64,000 bases of DNA from Lactiplantibacillus songbeiensis. GTDB taxonomy: Bacteria; Bacillota; Bacilli; Lactobacillales; Lactobacillaceae. The stretch is taken from contig NZ_BJDL01000010.1 of the NCBI RefSeq assembly GCF_005405125.1, forward strand, positions 62,001 to 126,000, given 5' to 3'. Below are positions 25,944-34,621 of this stretch, in pieces (the stretch's first letter is position 1; the number at the start of each line of letters is the position of its first letter). The notes below the pieces were generated by a model. It saw only the letters and a program-made list of their open reading frames with translations, searched no databases and had not been told where the DNA came from. Both the position numbers and the translations under genes were made by a program.

Positions 25944-26831
25944 ATGAACATTGAACTCATCCAATTATTTCTCGAAGTCGTTGAACTCGGGAGCTTTAAA
26001 AAGGTTGCGGAACGCCACTTAATCTCGCAACGGGCCGTTTCTAAAAAAATCGGCACGCTTGAAATGGATCTAGGTGTCGCGCTTTTTAAGCGTCAGGCGA
26101 ATCGAATCAGCCTCACCCCGGCCGGTCACTTCTTCTATACCGCTAGCCAAGAAATGACTAACCGCTTTAGTGAAGCCTTACGTGAAATTCAAACTCTCAG
26201 TGGTAACACACAGGAAGTCTTAAGTGTCGGTTACTTTTCAATTTTTGAAAGTCACGTGATGCAAGCTCGCTTTCAGACGTTTAAGCAAGCCCATCCGGCC
26301 ATCAATTTGATTTTCCGTGAAGAAAGTATTGAACACCTCAGCCAAAGCATTCTGAATGGCGACTTGGACCTCGCCTTTACGATTGTCTACGGTCAAGAAC
26401 CATTTTTACCAAATAGTCAAGTTCAATCAAAAACAGTCCTAGAACGTGAAATGGTCCTCGGTATCAGTAAACAAAATCCGCTAAGCCAACAAGACAGCGT
26501 GCTGCCTCGTGACTTAGCGGATACGAAAGTGCTCTATTATAGTGCTGAGAACTCCGCCTTTTTACAACGGAGCTTTGAAACGCGAAATCCCGAACTCGAT
26601 CCCCACCAATTACAACGGGTCACTAGTGTTGAACAGATGGAACTCCTTGTCGCCCTTGATCAAGCTGTGGCGTTTTATCCAGCTGACATCAATGATCCGT
26701 TGCTCAATCCCAATCGGCAAATTAACTTCGTGCCCGTACAAGGGAATGACCAGACCTATCACTTAGTTGAATTCTGGCATGCCGGTAATCAAAATCCGGC
26801 CCTCACTAAATATCAACACTTAATGCTTTAA
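25944..26831 (+). CDS. LysR family transcriptional regulator
   Basis: 295 residues. N-terminal helix-turn-helix (LIQLFLEVVELGSFKKVAERHLISQRAVSKKIGTLE...LGVALFKR) and periplasmic-binding-protein-like effector domain (about 90-290). Ribosome site TTAGGAGGCC precedes the ATG. Divergent from the enoate reductase gene, the classic LysR arrangement, so it probably activates that gene in response to the acceptor molecule. The 3' end overlaps the convergent gene by 12 bases. Confidence 0.9.
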   Translation: MNIELIQLFLEVVELGSFKKVAERHLISQRAVSKKIGTLEMDLGVALFKRQANRISLTPAGHFFYTASQEMTNRFSEALREIQTLSGNTQEVLSVGYFSIFESHVMQARFQTFKQAHPAINLIFREESIEHLSQSILNGDLDLAFTIVYGQEPFLPNSQVQSKTVLEREMVLGISKQNPLSQQDSVLPRDLADTKVLYYSAENSAFLQRSFETRNPELDPHQLQRVTSVEQMELLVALDQAVAFYPADINDPLLNPNRQINFVPVQGNDQTYHLVEFWHAGNQNPALTKYQHLML

Positions 26832-28334
26832 TAACCATTGTAGCCGTTGCAATGCAGCTTGATGGTCACCACTACTGTGTTGGGCCACGTAATAATAACC
26901 TAAGGTCTCGTGATATAGGGCTTGGCGAGCGGGTGCTAATTGATAGTAACGGTCAAAGGTCTGCTTAAATACCGTTGAACTGTCACTCGCAGCTAATTCA
27001 CGCTGACAAAATTCCCGCAGTTCGGCTTTACTAAGCCGGGTTCGCGGAATTGGTGTTAACTGCGGCTGTTCAGCTAATCGATTAGTTAAAGCGGTTTTCA
27101 ATGGTGTGGCAGCATCGCCCAAAGCGGCCTTAATCGTTGTAGCCGAAGTCAATCTAGCCAACTGTTCAAACCAGGCTAAGCTTAATTTAGCACCCCAACG
27201 CGTGGCTAAAAGTCGTTGCCAATCAGCTAATTGGGCCGTCACTTGATGATACGTCCACCCCCAGCAACTATTGAAGACATCATCATAGAAGCGCGTTGTT
27301 TGTTGCTGATCTAACGTGCGCGTTACTTGGTCTAAATCGGCCACAAAGTCACGATTCAGCATTGCTAATCGTCGGACTTGAATCCGGCCAGTTTGGGCAT
27401 ATTCCGTCACCATTAACCCGAATTGATAACTATTCAACAGCGTCTTTAAGGTTGATACTGTGTTCAGTTTGCTGAACTGGTTTTTAGCCGTGTTGCGGTC
27501 CGGACGTTCAACAATAATTGCTGCTAATCGTTGCAAATAACGTTGATAGGGTTGGCTCTGCCGTAAATCGGTTTCGGCTTTTACAGCGGCTTGTTGCGCA
27601 GATTGTTGGGCTTGCTGTTGGGCTAATTGATGCTGCTTTTTAGTCGCTGCGACCCGATCAGCAATGGCTTGCTTTTCTTGGACAACCAATTGGTCATAGG
27701 TCCGCAACGTTGGTTTTAATGCTAATAAAGGTAATTCAGCTGTTTTCCGCCGTAAATAAGTTGTCACTGTGGTACTCGTATCGGTTCGCACTTGATGCAC
27801 TTGCGGTCGAATGTCGCTTGGCAATTGCGGTAACAGTGGCTGCTTAAACATAATCGTTGGCACAACGGGTACTTGGGCCGTCAATGTCTGATATTGGGCC
27901 GCCGCATAAAAGTTATCTTCGGTCGTAATCACCATTAAATAACGGGTTTCTGCATTCATAAATTTCTTGACACATTCGGAACCCACGATTAATTCTTGAT
28001 GATTGCGTTTATTTTGAACATGATATTCATACCGCACCGGTTTATGGCACAATTCGCAATGATGCCAAGCTTTGCGATCATCGCTCGCCGTTACCACATA
28101 TGGCAAACTGGCTAACAGCTGCCATTCTTGACTACAAGCCGTCAGCCAATCGGCATGGTCATGCATAATTAAATTGCGTACCGTGATGGGTAAGAAGTCA
28201 CTATCGGCTTTAACCGTCACATGGTCGCGCAATAACCCACTAATTTGTTGTAAAGTCGTGTGCCGGCGCGCTTGTTCACTTAATAGAAAGAAACGGTTTT
28301 CGGCCGGCGTAATTAAAGTTGTCATGGCTGGCAT
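26820..28334 (-). CDS. Cys-rich coiled-coil protein of unknown function
   Basis: 504 residues. A treble-clef-like metal site is suggested by HHCELCHKPVRYEY...LIVGSECVKKF (His92, Cys93, Cys96, Cys121). A Gln/Ala/Lys-rich coiled coil spans about 220-270, followed by an all-helical C-terminal region. No signal peptide, no membrane segment, no catalytic motif that I recognise. Similar Cys-x2-Cys...GSEC modules occur in phage and plasmid nucleic-acid-binding proteins, but function is not assigned. Ribosome site is a modest GAGGA about 10 bases upstream. Confidence 0.75.
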   Translation of the reverse strand: MPAMTTLITPAENRFFLLSEQARRHTTLQQISGLLRDHVTVKADSDFLPITVRNLIMHDHADWLTACSQEWQLLASLPYVVTASDDRKAWHHCELCHKPVRYEYHVQNKRNHQELIVGSECVKKFMNAETRYLMVITTEDNFYAAAQYQTLTAQVPVVPTIMFKQPLLPQLPSDIRPQVHQVRTDTSTTVTTYLRRKTAELPLLALKPTLRTYDQLVVQEKQAIADRVAATKKQHQLAQQQAQQSAQQAAVKAETDLRQSQPYQRYLQRLAAIIVERPDRNTAKNQFSKLNTVSTLKTLLNSYQFGLMVTEYAQTGRIQVRRLAMLNRDFVADLDQVTRTLDQQQTTRFYDDVFNSCWGWTYHQVTAQLADWQRLLATRWGAKLSLAWFEQLARLTSATTIKAALGDAATPLKTALTNRLAEQPQLTPIPRTRLSKAELREFCQRELAASDSSTVFKQTFDRYYQLAPARQALYHETLGYYYVAQHSSGDHQAALQRLQWLLKH

Positions 28335-28437
28335 GCGCTTTCAGTCCTCTCATTTGAAACTAACTTAAATAGCATAGCACAAGTTACGGTCAGCTAGGTC
28401 GGATGAGCTTTCCGCTTCGTGTTAGATAGATATAACT

Positions 28438-28557
28438 TGCACTCTGGTTGGTCCAGAATCGGCTGGAACATGGTGGCCGCGTTTTATCTAAGTCGGCAAC
28501 CCACCGACTAAGATAAACGACACCACTGAGCCAATTCTGGACCGCCCGGCGTTAATT
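28438..28557 (-). repeat. Type-1 element lacking hairpin P3
   Basis: P1 and P2 (TTTATCTTAGTCGG / CCGACTTAGATAAA) are present, but the linker and P3 hairpin are cleanly missing: GGCCGCG joins straight to TTTTATCTAAG. A natural deletion mutant of the family. Confidence 0.8.
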
Positions 28558-28594
28558 ACCGGGCATCTGCAAATGAAAGATTTCTTCTACCAGT

Positions 28595-28735
28595 TGTTTT
28601 AGTTTCTAAAATATTCAGCCGTGTTGTTGGGCATCAATATGAGCGATCTTCTCAGACTTAGACTAAGAACAACTTTGAAGACCAAGCTTGCGGCGTTAGC
28701 ACACAATCTTAGGTATTTGGATAATGGATAACGTG
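28595..28735 (+). repeat. Degenerate type-2 element
   Basis: Recognisable from TTTCTAAAATATTCAGCCGTGT, GACTTAGACTAAG and TTTGAAGACC; the right half is eroded. It follows the P3-less type-1 unit in the order seen in composites. Confidence 0.6.
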
Positions 28736-28796
28736 AGCGTAAATACCCAGCATCAAGCATAATTATTTAATTAGCTATCCCCATTGAACAAGCAGT

Positions 28797-28975
28797 CTTA
28801 GTCGTAGTGACCAGCAAGTTCGCCGTGTCGAGCCACTTAGCCGGGTACTTTTGCCCAGATTAGTGGCTGGGCCAGCTTTTAAGACGTGATTTTCGGCTTA
28901 AAGGTGCCCTAACCACCCTTTGGCTGCAGGGCTGCCCCACCGCGAATCTGCTGGTCAACGGAGACGACTAATCTC
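28797..28975 (+). repeat. Type-3 three-way-junction element
   Basis: Own terminal inverted repeat (TTAGTCGT... and GACCAGCAAGTTCGC / GCGAATCTGCTGGTC). Inside is the family plan with new sequences: CGTGTCG junction, P2 AGCCACTTAG...GATTAGTGGCT, linker GGGCCAGC, P3 TTTTAAG-AC...GG-CTTAAA. The remaining non-coding DNA to 29170 is AT-rich and holds the promoter of the secreted protein gene. Confidence 0.7.
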
Positions 28976-29220
28976 AACCATACTAGATTTTATGACAATT
29001 TCGTTACAGTATAAATGTGGTAATGATGAGATACCAACAATTCAACTACTAACCTTTTTGTCAACCTTATCAGCACGCAAACTAGCGTTAATTAAGCGAA
29101 CATCCCTAACCATAAAAATAATGATTTTTTGTGTGATAAAGATTGCTCTTATAAAATCAAGGTGCTAAACTATCGGTGTTCCATCGAAAAAGGTTAAGTT
29201 ATTTAAGGGGGATTTTCAAT

Positions 29221-29928
29221 ATGAAAAAGATTAATGCCTTAATTGCAACTGCTGCTTTAGCTTTACCATTAGCTGCCGCACCATTGGCACCCGCAACTAC
29301 GTTAATCGCCAACGCCGCGACAGTCAAAAAAGCGACGTCCGCTACGACCACCACTTATACGTTAAAGAAAGCCACCAGCATCAAGAAGACGGCTTACCAC
29401 GCTAAGAAGGCGGGCGATAAGTATAAGATCGAATTTGCCGCTGACCGTGCCACTGCCAAGGTCTCCAAGTCTAAGACGAAGTTGTCGACGAAGAAGACTT
29501 ACACCACCAGCAAGACCATCGAATTATTGTCCAACAAGAAAGGTGCTAAGGAAGTTAAATACCTACACCTCAAGAACGATAAAGGTGAATTTGCTGGCTG
29601 GGTCAAGGCTTCTGAAATGACTAAAGGTGCGCTTGGTTCTAAAACACCCGCTAAGGCTAAAGCCACTAAGTTGACCTTAACCAAAAAGGCTAAGACCATC
29701 AAGAAGGCTTACACCGCGACCAAAAAAGGTGAATTTGCCAAAGCAGTCTTCGCTAAAGACGGCAAGACCGCGACTTTAACGAAGGCCGGCACGTTAACCA
29801 GCGGTAAGAAATATGACGCAACTAAGTCAATCTATGCTAAGACTTCCACTAAAGCCACTGCCCATGAATATGTTTTATTAAAGGACGCTGGCTGGACCTT
29901 AGCTACCAACTTAAAAGCGGCTAAATAA
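29221..29928 (+). CDS. Secreted lysine-rich surface protein with two repeats
   Basis: 235 residues from the ATG after AAGGGGG. Signal peptide with likely cleavage after ...LIANA (about residue 32). The mature part is extremely rich in Lys, Ala and Thr. It consists of two similar repeats of about 85-95 residues, each ending in a GW-type turn (AGWVKASEM; AGWTLATNL) as in GW/SH3-like wall-binding modules. A very basic charge fits binding to teichoic acids. No LPxTG anchor. Role unknown; probably a wall-associated protein. Confidence 0.82.
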   Translation: MKKINALIATAALALPLAAAPLAPATTLIANAATVKKATSATTTTYTLKKATSIKKTAYHAKKAGDKYKIEFAADRATAKVSKSKTKLSTKKTYTTSKTIELLSNKKGAKEVKYLHLKNDKGEFAGWVKASEMTKGALGSKTPAKAKATKLTLTKKAKTIKKAYTATKKGEFAKAVFAKDGKTATLTKAGTLTSGKKYDATKSIYAKTSTKATAHEYVLLKDAGWTLATNLKAAK

Positions 29929-29950
29929 GCTAGCTAATAACTTAACTTAG

Positions 29951-30002
29951 GCACGACAAAAACAGCGGCTCCGTTTAAACGGAGCCGCTGTTTTTGTCGT
30001 GC
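29951..30002. terminator. Bidirectional terminator, perfect 52-bp palindrome
   Basis: From GCACGACAAAAACAGCGGCT to AGCCGCTGTTTTTGTCGTGC every base pairs, with GTTTAAAC at the centre. It serves the convergent secreted-protein and oleate hydratase genes. Confidence 0.93.
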
Positions 30003-30009
30003 TTATTGC

Positions 30010-31704
30010 TTAATCAAACATTTTCTTAGTAGCTTTGAGCAAGGTCTTTGGATCTTTGTCATAACGTGGTGTCTTGACTAAGTTATCCATCGGAACCCCG
30101 GCAAAGTGATATGCGGCAATCTCACCAGAACGAACCGCACTTTGTTCCGTGAAGATCATCTGATAAGGTTGTTCCGCAAATTCACCAGTGAAGGCTAAGT
30201 TGGTCGAGTGCTTTGGTAAGACTTCTGGCCGATCAGTCTTCGCCCGGTTATTGAAGAGCGCCGAAGCATAAGGCATGTAGACTGGGATATTGTTGATAAT
30301 ACTATCCATAATCTCTTTTTCCTTATCCTTAATGTTACCAGGGCCAGGATCAACCTTGGATAATTGCCCGATCAATTCTTGGGCCATTTCTTTACCCGTC
30401 ATCTCAATGTAAGGCTTGTGAACGAACTCGCCTTTGCGCCGTGGATAGAGGAAGTAGCCCCAAAGGACGGTTTCATTCGGATTTTGCGTGGTAAAGTGTG
30501 GTTGATGATGAACCACGATCGACACGTTGATATCCTTTTGATTCAACGGCGTGATTGGCGTGGTTGATAAGAAGGAGTTCAACGCATTCCCAGGTTCTTG
30601 AGTCGTAATCCGCACGATTTCGTTTAAGAACAAATGATCCTTAGTCGTCAACGTGAAGCTGACCCATTCACTGGCATTCCGGTCGTTGAAGAATTTGTCC
30701 GGCGTCCCTAAATTATAGAACCGTTCCGTGGCTTTCTTCCAAAGGGCGGCACTAATCCCGTATTCCATGTTTTCTGGTGCAGGCGTGTTGTAATCACCCA
30801 TCGTGGCCGAATCAGTAATCGAGCCGTTGGTAAAGATAACGGCGGTATCATCGTCAACGGGTACCGTTTCAACATCGCCTGAAGCGACATCTTTAACTTT
30901 CAAACCTGTCACCGTAATCTCATCTTGCATCGCTGTGTCTTTGAATTCCCAATCTTCGACAATCTTGTTATCGATGAAGGTGACATTTTGACCTTGCAAG
31001 TACTTGATCAATGGTTCAATCATACTTTCAAATTGGTTGTAACGGGTCCGGTTGACCCCAACCAAATGTTCAATTTGGGTAAATTCATAAATCATTTGAT
31101 GCATGTAACGCCGTAATTCTTGCGCCGAACTTTGGGTCCGGAAAGCGAAGGTCGTTTCCCACATGTACCAGAAGTTGGTCTGGAACATATGCGGATCATC
31201 GGCAAAGTATTCGGCAATTGTTACATTGTCGAGCTTTTCTTCGTCTTTATCTGGCATCATAATGAGTTTGGTTAACAACGCTCGGTCTTTGTTATTGAAG
31301 CCTAGTTTACCAGCATTGATAATCCCTTTGCCACCTTGTAACAAACGGGCTTTATCAAAGGTCCGATGCTTGGCGTCAAAGTCACGCGTATCTTCTGCGG
31401 CGGTCATCCCAGGTTCGGTGATCGATGGAATCCGGTCGAGCAATTCCATTAAGTCCACATAGGTCCGATAGTTAAGCATCCGGCCACCCCGTGCGACGTA
31501 ACCGGTCGTGTTTTCCATGGGATGATTCTTGTTCCAATATTCATTAGTGAAATCAGTTGTGACCCCACCATCATTGGCACCATGCATATCAACCCCATAG
31601 AAGGTAATATCCTTACCATCCCAATGGCCATCTTGAATTAAATAAACTGCTGAGGCCATGTTCGAGAGCCCCGCACCAATCATAATTGCTTTACTTTTAA
31701 CCAT
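30010..31704 (-). CDS. ohyA: Oleate/linoleate hydratase (10-hydratase)
   Basis: 564 residues, FAD-dependent fatty-acid double-bond hydratase (formerly myosin-cross-reactive antigen). N-terminal dinucleotide-binding motif GAGLSNMASAVYLI at 9-22, ARGGRML loop, TNGSITDS, and a long conserved C-terminal region ending PRYDKDP. It hydrates cis-9 unsaturated fatty acids such as oleic and linoleic acid to 10-hydroxy acids. This detoxifies them and is the first step of the L. plantarum CLA pathway, whose Cla-HY it closely resembles. Start ATG after GGAGG; the upstream in-frame ATG is discounted. A cre-like site is at 31727. Confidence 0.95.
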   Translation of the reverse strand: MVKSKAIMIGAGLSNMASAVYLIQDGHWDGKDITFYGVDMHGANDGGVTTDFTNEYWNKNHPMENTTGYVARGGRMLNYRTYVDLMELLDRIPSITEPGMTAAEDTRDFDAKHRTFDKARLLQGGKGIINAGKLGFNNKDRALLTKLIMMPDKDEEKLDNVTIAEYFADDPHMFQTNFWYMWETTFAFRTQSSAQELRRYMHQMIYEFTQIEHLVGVNRTRYNQFESMIEPLIKYLQGQNVTFIDNKIVEDWEFKDTAMQDEITVTGLKVKDVASGDVETVPVDDDTAVIFTNGSITDSATMGDYNTPAPENMEYGISAALWKKATERFYNLGTPDKFFNDRNASEWVSFTLTTKDHLFLNEIVRITTQEPGNALNSFLSTTPITPLNQKDINVSIVVHHQPHFTTQNPNETVLWGYFLYPRRKGEFVHKPYIEMTGKEMAQELIGQLSKVDPGPGNIKDKEKEIMDSIINNIPVYMPYASALFNNRAKTDRPEVLPKHSTNLAFTGEFAEQPYQMIFTEQSAVRSGEIAAYHFAGVPMDNLVKTPRYDKDPKTLLKATKKMFD

Positions 31705-31726
31705 AAATAACGCCTCCAAAATCATT

Positions 31727-31740
31727 TGTTAACGCTTACA
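31727..31740. promoter_or_regulatory. cre-like site upstream of oleate hydratase
   Basis: TGTTAACGCTTACA matches the cre consensus at 13 of 14 positions, about 22 bases before the start codon in the untranslated leader. Confidence 0.5.
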
Positions 31741-31926
31741 GGTACATTATACAACTTGGATACCACTTGTCTAGTTTGAAGTGAAACCTTTTCGTTATTT
31801 TCATAGAAACTTTAGAATTGATTCGGCCGGACCACCGATTAGTCACTAAACTGCAACTTATACCGGTAAAGTTCATCGAAAGTGACGTAAAGACGCGTAT
31901 AATATGAAGTACTTAGGAGTGATTGG

Positions 31927-32748
31927 ATGACCCCATATTTAATCTGTTCAGATATCGATGGCACCTTGATGATCGATCATAAAGTAATGACGGCCAAGAC
32001 CCGTCAAGTGCTACATCAAGTCATGGCACAAGGCCATCAATTTTATTTAACCACGGGACGAATGCTGCCCTTGGCCCATCAAGTTGTCACCGAAATCGGC
32101 GGTCCCGTGAAAGTCATCGCTGCTAATGGCGCAACGTTTGAGCAAGGCAATCAACTAAAGAATAGTTTTCTATCCGGTGAACATTTAACGAAAATCTATC
32201 AGACCGTCCTCAGTAACAACTGTCGCGTCTACTTTTTTGAAAATAATCGGCTCTACTACACGGGCCAAACGGTCCCTTATCAAGATGAGATTGCAACGAG
32301 TGGGACGCATGCGACGCCGGTTCTAAACGCGATGCCGCTTATCGGACCGGAATTCTTACCGAATCTGACTGGCTACATTACTAACGCCATTGTTTACGGC
32401 CAACCCAGTGAACTCGCTCTCGTCCGCCAAGTTCTGGTCCAAACGACCGATTTGAACTTATCCAGTTCAAATCCACATAATTTGGAAATTATTCCGCACA
32501 GTGTCAATAAAGCCCTAGCCGTCACGGCAATTCAGAAGTATACCGGTATCGGTCGGGACCACACGATTGTCTTCGGTAATGAGCTTAACGATCTGGGTAT
32601 GTTCCGTGTGGCCGGTCACAGTGTCGCGATGGGCAACGCCAGCAACGTCGTCCGCCAAGCCGCGACCGACATCACCTTACCAAATACCGAAGATGGCGTG
32701 GCCGTCTTCTTACAAGACTTCTTTAAGTTAAACGAAAATCTAGCTTAG
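31927..32748 (+). CDS. HAD superfamily Cof-type phosphatase
   Basis: 273 residues. Motif I SDIDGTLM, motif II TTGR, motif III Lys in VNKALAV, motif IV GNELNDLGMF with a cap of the IIB type. Such enzymes dephosphorylate sugar phosphates, FMN or pyridoxal phosphate in the cytoplasm. TAGGAGTG precedes the ATG. Stand-alone gene with a TATAAT box about 35 bases upstream of the start. Confidence 0.9.
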   Translation: MTPYLICSDIDGTLMIDHKVMTAKTRQVLHQVMAQGHQFYLTTGRMLPLAHQVVTEIGGPVKVIAANGATFEQGNQLKNSFLSGEHLTKIYQTVLSNNCRVYFFENNRLYYTGQTVPYQDEIATSGTHATPVLNAMPLIGPEFLPNLTGYITNAIVYGQPSELALVRQVLVQTTDLNLSSSNPHNLEIIPHSVNKALAVTAIQKYTGIGRDHTIVFGNELNDLGMFRVAGHSVAMGNASNVVRQAATDITLPNTEDGVAVFLQDFFKLNENLA

Positions 32749-32856
32749 TCCTACGAAAAGGTCCTTTAAAGGTTAGCTTTTAACCAGCCCTTAAACATCT
32801 TAGTGAATCATTTAAAAATTCAATCTATATCGTGACTTTTTTAAGCCACTAAAAAT

Positions 32857-32880
32857 TGTGTTTTCCCCGCCAAGCGCGGT
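32857..32880 (+). promoter_or_regulatory. Promoter of YczE-like gene
   Basis: TTGTGT and TATGAT are separated by 18 bases. The -10 box overlaps the ATG at 32881, which rules that ATG out as the translation start. Confidence 0.55.
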
Positions 32881-32922
32881 ATGATAGTTCTCGAATGCTT
32901 TTTAAGAGAGGACTATTTTATT

Positions 32923-33597
32923 TTGCAATCAAAACCAACGACCACTAATTCGCTTCCTGCACGTATTGCGGCCTTAATCTTCAGTCTCGTCCTAAATGCT
33001 TGCGGGAATGCCCTATGTATTACCTCCAATGTCGGTAGCGGTATCTGGACAGCTTCAGCGGTTAATATGCATGAAGCCTTTGGGTTAGATGTCGGTCTGT
33101 TGTTATTTTTAATTGGCCTGGCTAATGCCATTACTAATCAACTTCTGATTCGCCGGCTGGATGTTCCCCGCTTTGTTGGCGAAATTATTTTCGTACTGTG
33201 TTTCAGTTATTTCGTTGATCTCTTCACCATGACGTTTACGACCCTTGGAATTCCCCACTTGCCTTGGCTCGTTCGAATGTTCATTTCGATCTTAGGTGTG
33301 TCAACGTTTTGTGTCGCCATTTCCATTTATCAACGGGCCAATATCTTCATGCATCCTAATGATGATACGACGAATATCTTGCGGTTCATGTATCTAAAAG
33401 GTAACGCTACTGCCTCACAATTGATCGACTTCGTCCCACCAATTATCATCATGGCGCTAACCTTTACCATCACGCACCGGGTGGACGCGGTTAATATTGG
33501 GACGTTTTACTCCTTTTTGATGAACGGGATCTTAATTGCGACCGCTGATCGATTGGTCTTTCCCAAGTTAGTGCATAACTTTAAAGTAAAAAAATAA
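32923..33597 (+). CDS. YczE/YitT-like integral membrane protein
   Basis: 224 residues, five or six membrane segments, similar to the YczE/YyaS/YitT group of small Firmicute membrane proteins whose transport role is unknown. The start is taken as TTG (LQSKPTTT) because the promoter -10 overlaps the upstream in-frame ATG; AGAGAGGA lies about 10 bases before it. Monocistronic, ending in a terminator. Confidence 0.78.
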   Translation: MQSKPTTTNSLPARIAALIFSLVLNACGNALCITSNVGSGIWTASAVNMHEAFGLDVGLLLFLIGLANAITNQLLIRRLDVPRFVGEIIFVLCFSYFVDLFTMTFTTLGIPHLPWLVRMFISILGVSTFCVAISIYQRANIFMHPNDDTTNILRFMYLKGNATASQLIDFVPPIIIMALTFTITHRVDAVNIGTFYSFLMNGILIATADRLVFPKLVHNFKVKK

Positions 33598-33632
33598 AGC
33601 TGCTCGGCGATTTTTCGTCGAACAGCTTTTTA
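33596..33632. terminator. Terminator between convergent genes
   Basis: AAAGCTG-C-TCGGCGA pairs with TCGTCGA-A-CAGCTTT followed by TT. Confidence 0.85.
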
Positions 33633-33633
33633 G

Positions 33634-34089
33634 CTAGCGAATCGCCCCGGTATATTGGAACGCCTCACTGGTTGGATCTTGTAAAAAGGCTTTTAAATCG
33701 GACATGTTTTGAACGGTTGCTTGACCCGACTTGGCTAGCATGACATTGAAGGTCCCATCGCCCAAAGTTTCTGCATAATAGGCGACTGGAATGCCTAGGC
33801 CGTATGCCGTCCCAGTCTCCCAGATGGTCCCGGTATCAACCCCATCCACCACGGCAACCACTAATTTGGCTTGCTTTAAATGCGCCACATTATCAGCAAA
33901 TACCGCGTTACGATCCGCATCGGTTGCATCCGGGGTCAAATCAATCCCATCTAAACGGGGACTGTAGTAGGTTATGCCTAGCTCATTCATCAACTGTTCA
34001 ATCTTCGCTAACCGTTCTGGCTGACCAGCCGTAAACCATGGTCCAGCTAAGTAGACAGTCGGCGTTTCACTTTTAATTCGGGGGTTCAT
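33634..34089 (-). CDS. Nucleoside 2-deoxyribosyltransferase
   Basis: 151 residues. VYLAGPWF at the N-terminus, D-rich loop DATDADRNAVFADNV, and GTIWETG with the catalytic Glu nucleophile, all typical of the family. It exchanges the base on 2'-deoxyribonucleosides during nucleoside salvage in the cytoplasm; lactobacilli are the classical source. ATG versus the TTG one codon upstream is unresolved (GAGG sits 7 bases from the TTG, 10 from the ATG). Confidence 0.93.
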   Translation of the reverse strand: MNPRIKSETPTVYLAGPWFTAGQPERLAKIEQLMNELGITYYSPRLDGIDLTPDATDADRNAVFADNVAHLKQAKLVVAVVDGVDTGTIWETGTAYGLGIPVAYYAETLGDGTFNVMLAKSGQATVQNMSDLKAFLQDPTSEAFQYTGAIR

Positions 34090-34114
34090 CAAGTATCAAT
34101 CCTCTTTCAATAGT

Positions 34115-34543
34115 TAATCAATGTCTACACTTAGTGCTAGTTTGCTTAAATTACCACTCTGGTTGGTCCAGAATCGGCTGGAACGTGGTGGCCACGTTTT
34201 TGAGCCAAAAAGCGGTCTCAAAAGCCGGGCTTTATCTAAGGCCGGAAAATCACCGACCAAGATAAACGACACCACTGAGCCAATTCTGGCCCGCCCGGCG
34301 TTAAATAACCGGAATTGAAAAATTAATGATTGATTATTCTCAGTTCAGTTATTTAGCCGAGCCGTTGATTCCTAAAATGCTCAGCTATGTCGTTGGCCTT
34401 AGTGTGAGTAGTCTGCTCGGACTTAGGCCAAGGTCAGGTTTGAAGACCTCAGCGTTGGCTTCAAAATGGCCCATGGCGTTCCAGCGTTTTAGGAGCCAAC
34501 TGGCAGACGCAATCTTAACTAGCACCAAGCGTAATCAGTGTCT
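34115..34543. mobile_element. Composite repeat with 12-bp target duplication
   Basis: Element body 34127-34531 (405 bp). Direct repeats TAATCAATGTCT (34115-34126) and TAATCAGTGTCT (34532-34543) flank it with one mismatch. Terminal inverted repeats: ACACTTAGTGCTAGTT and, inverted, CGCTTGGTGCTAGTT. Type-1 unit about 34150-34310 (P3 TTTTGAG / CTCAAAA), spacer with TTTAGCCGAGCCGTTG, type-2 unit about 34370-34500. The most intact composite in the window; it fills 34090-34621 upstream of no obvious promoter. Confidence 0.85.
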
Positions 34544-34621
34544 TTCATTTTACACGTGTCTCGTCTTAAATAACAAGTTCAAAAAACGAGCTTGGCAATT
34601 AAGCTAGGCTCGCTACATCAT

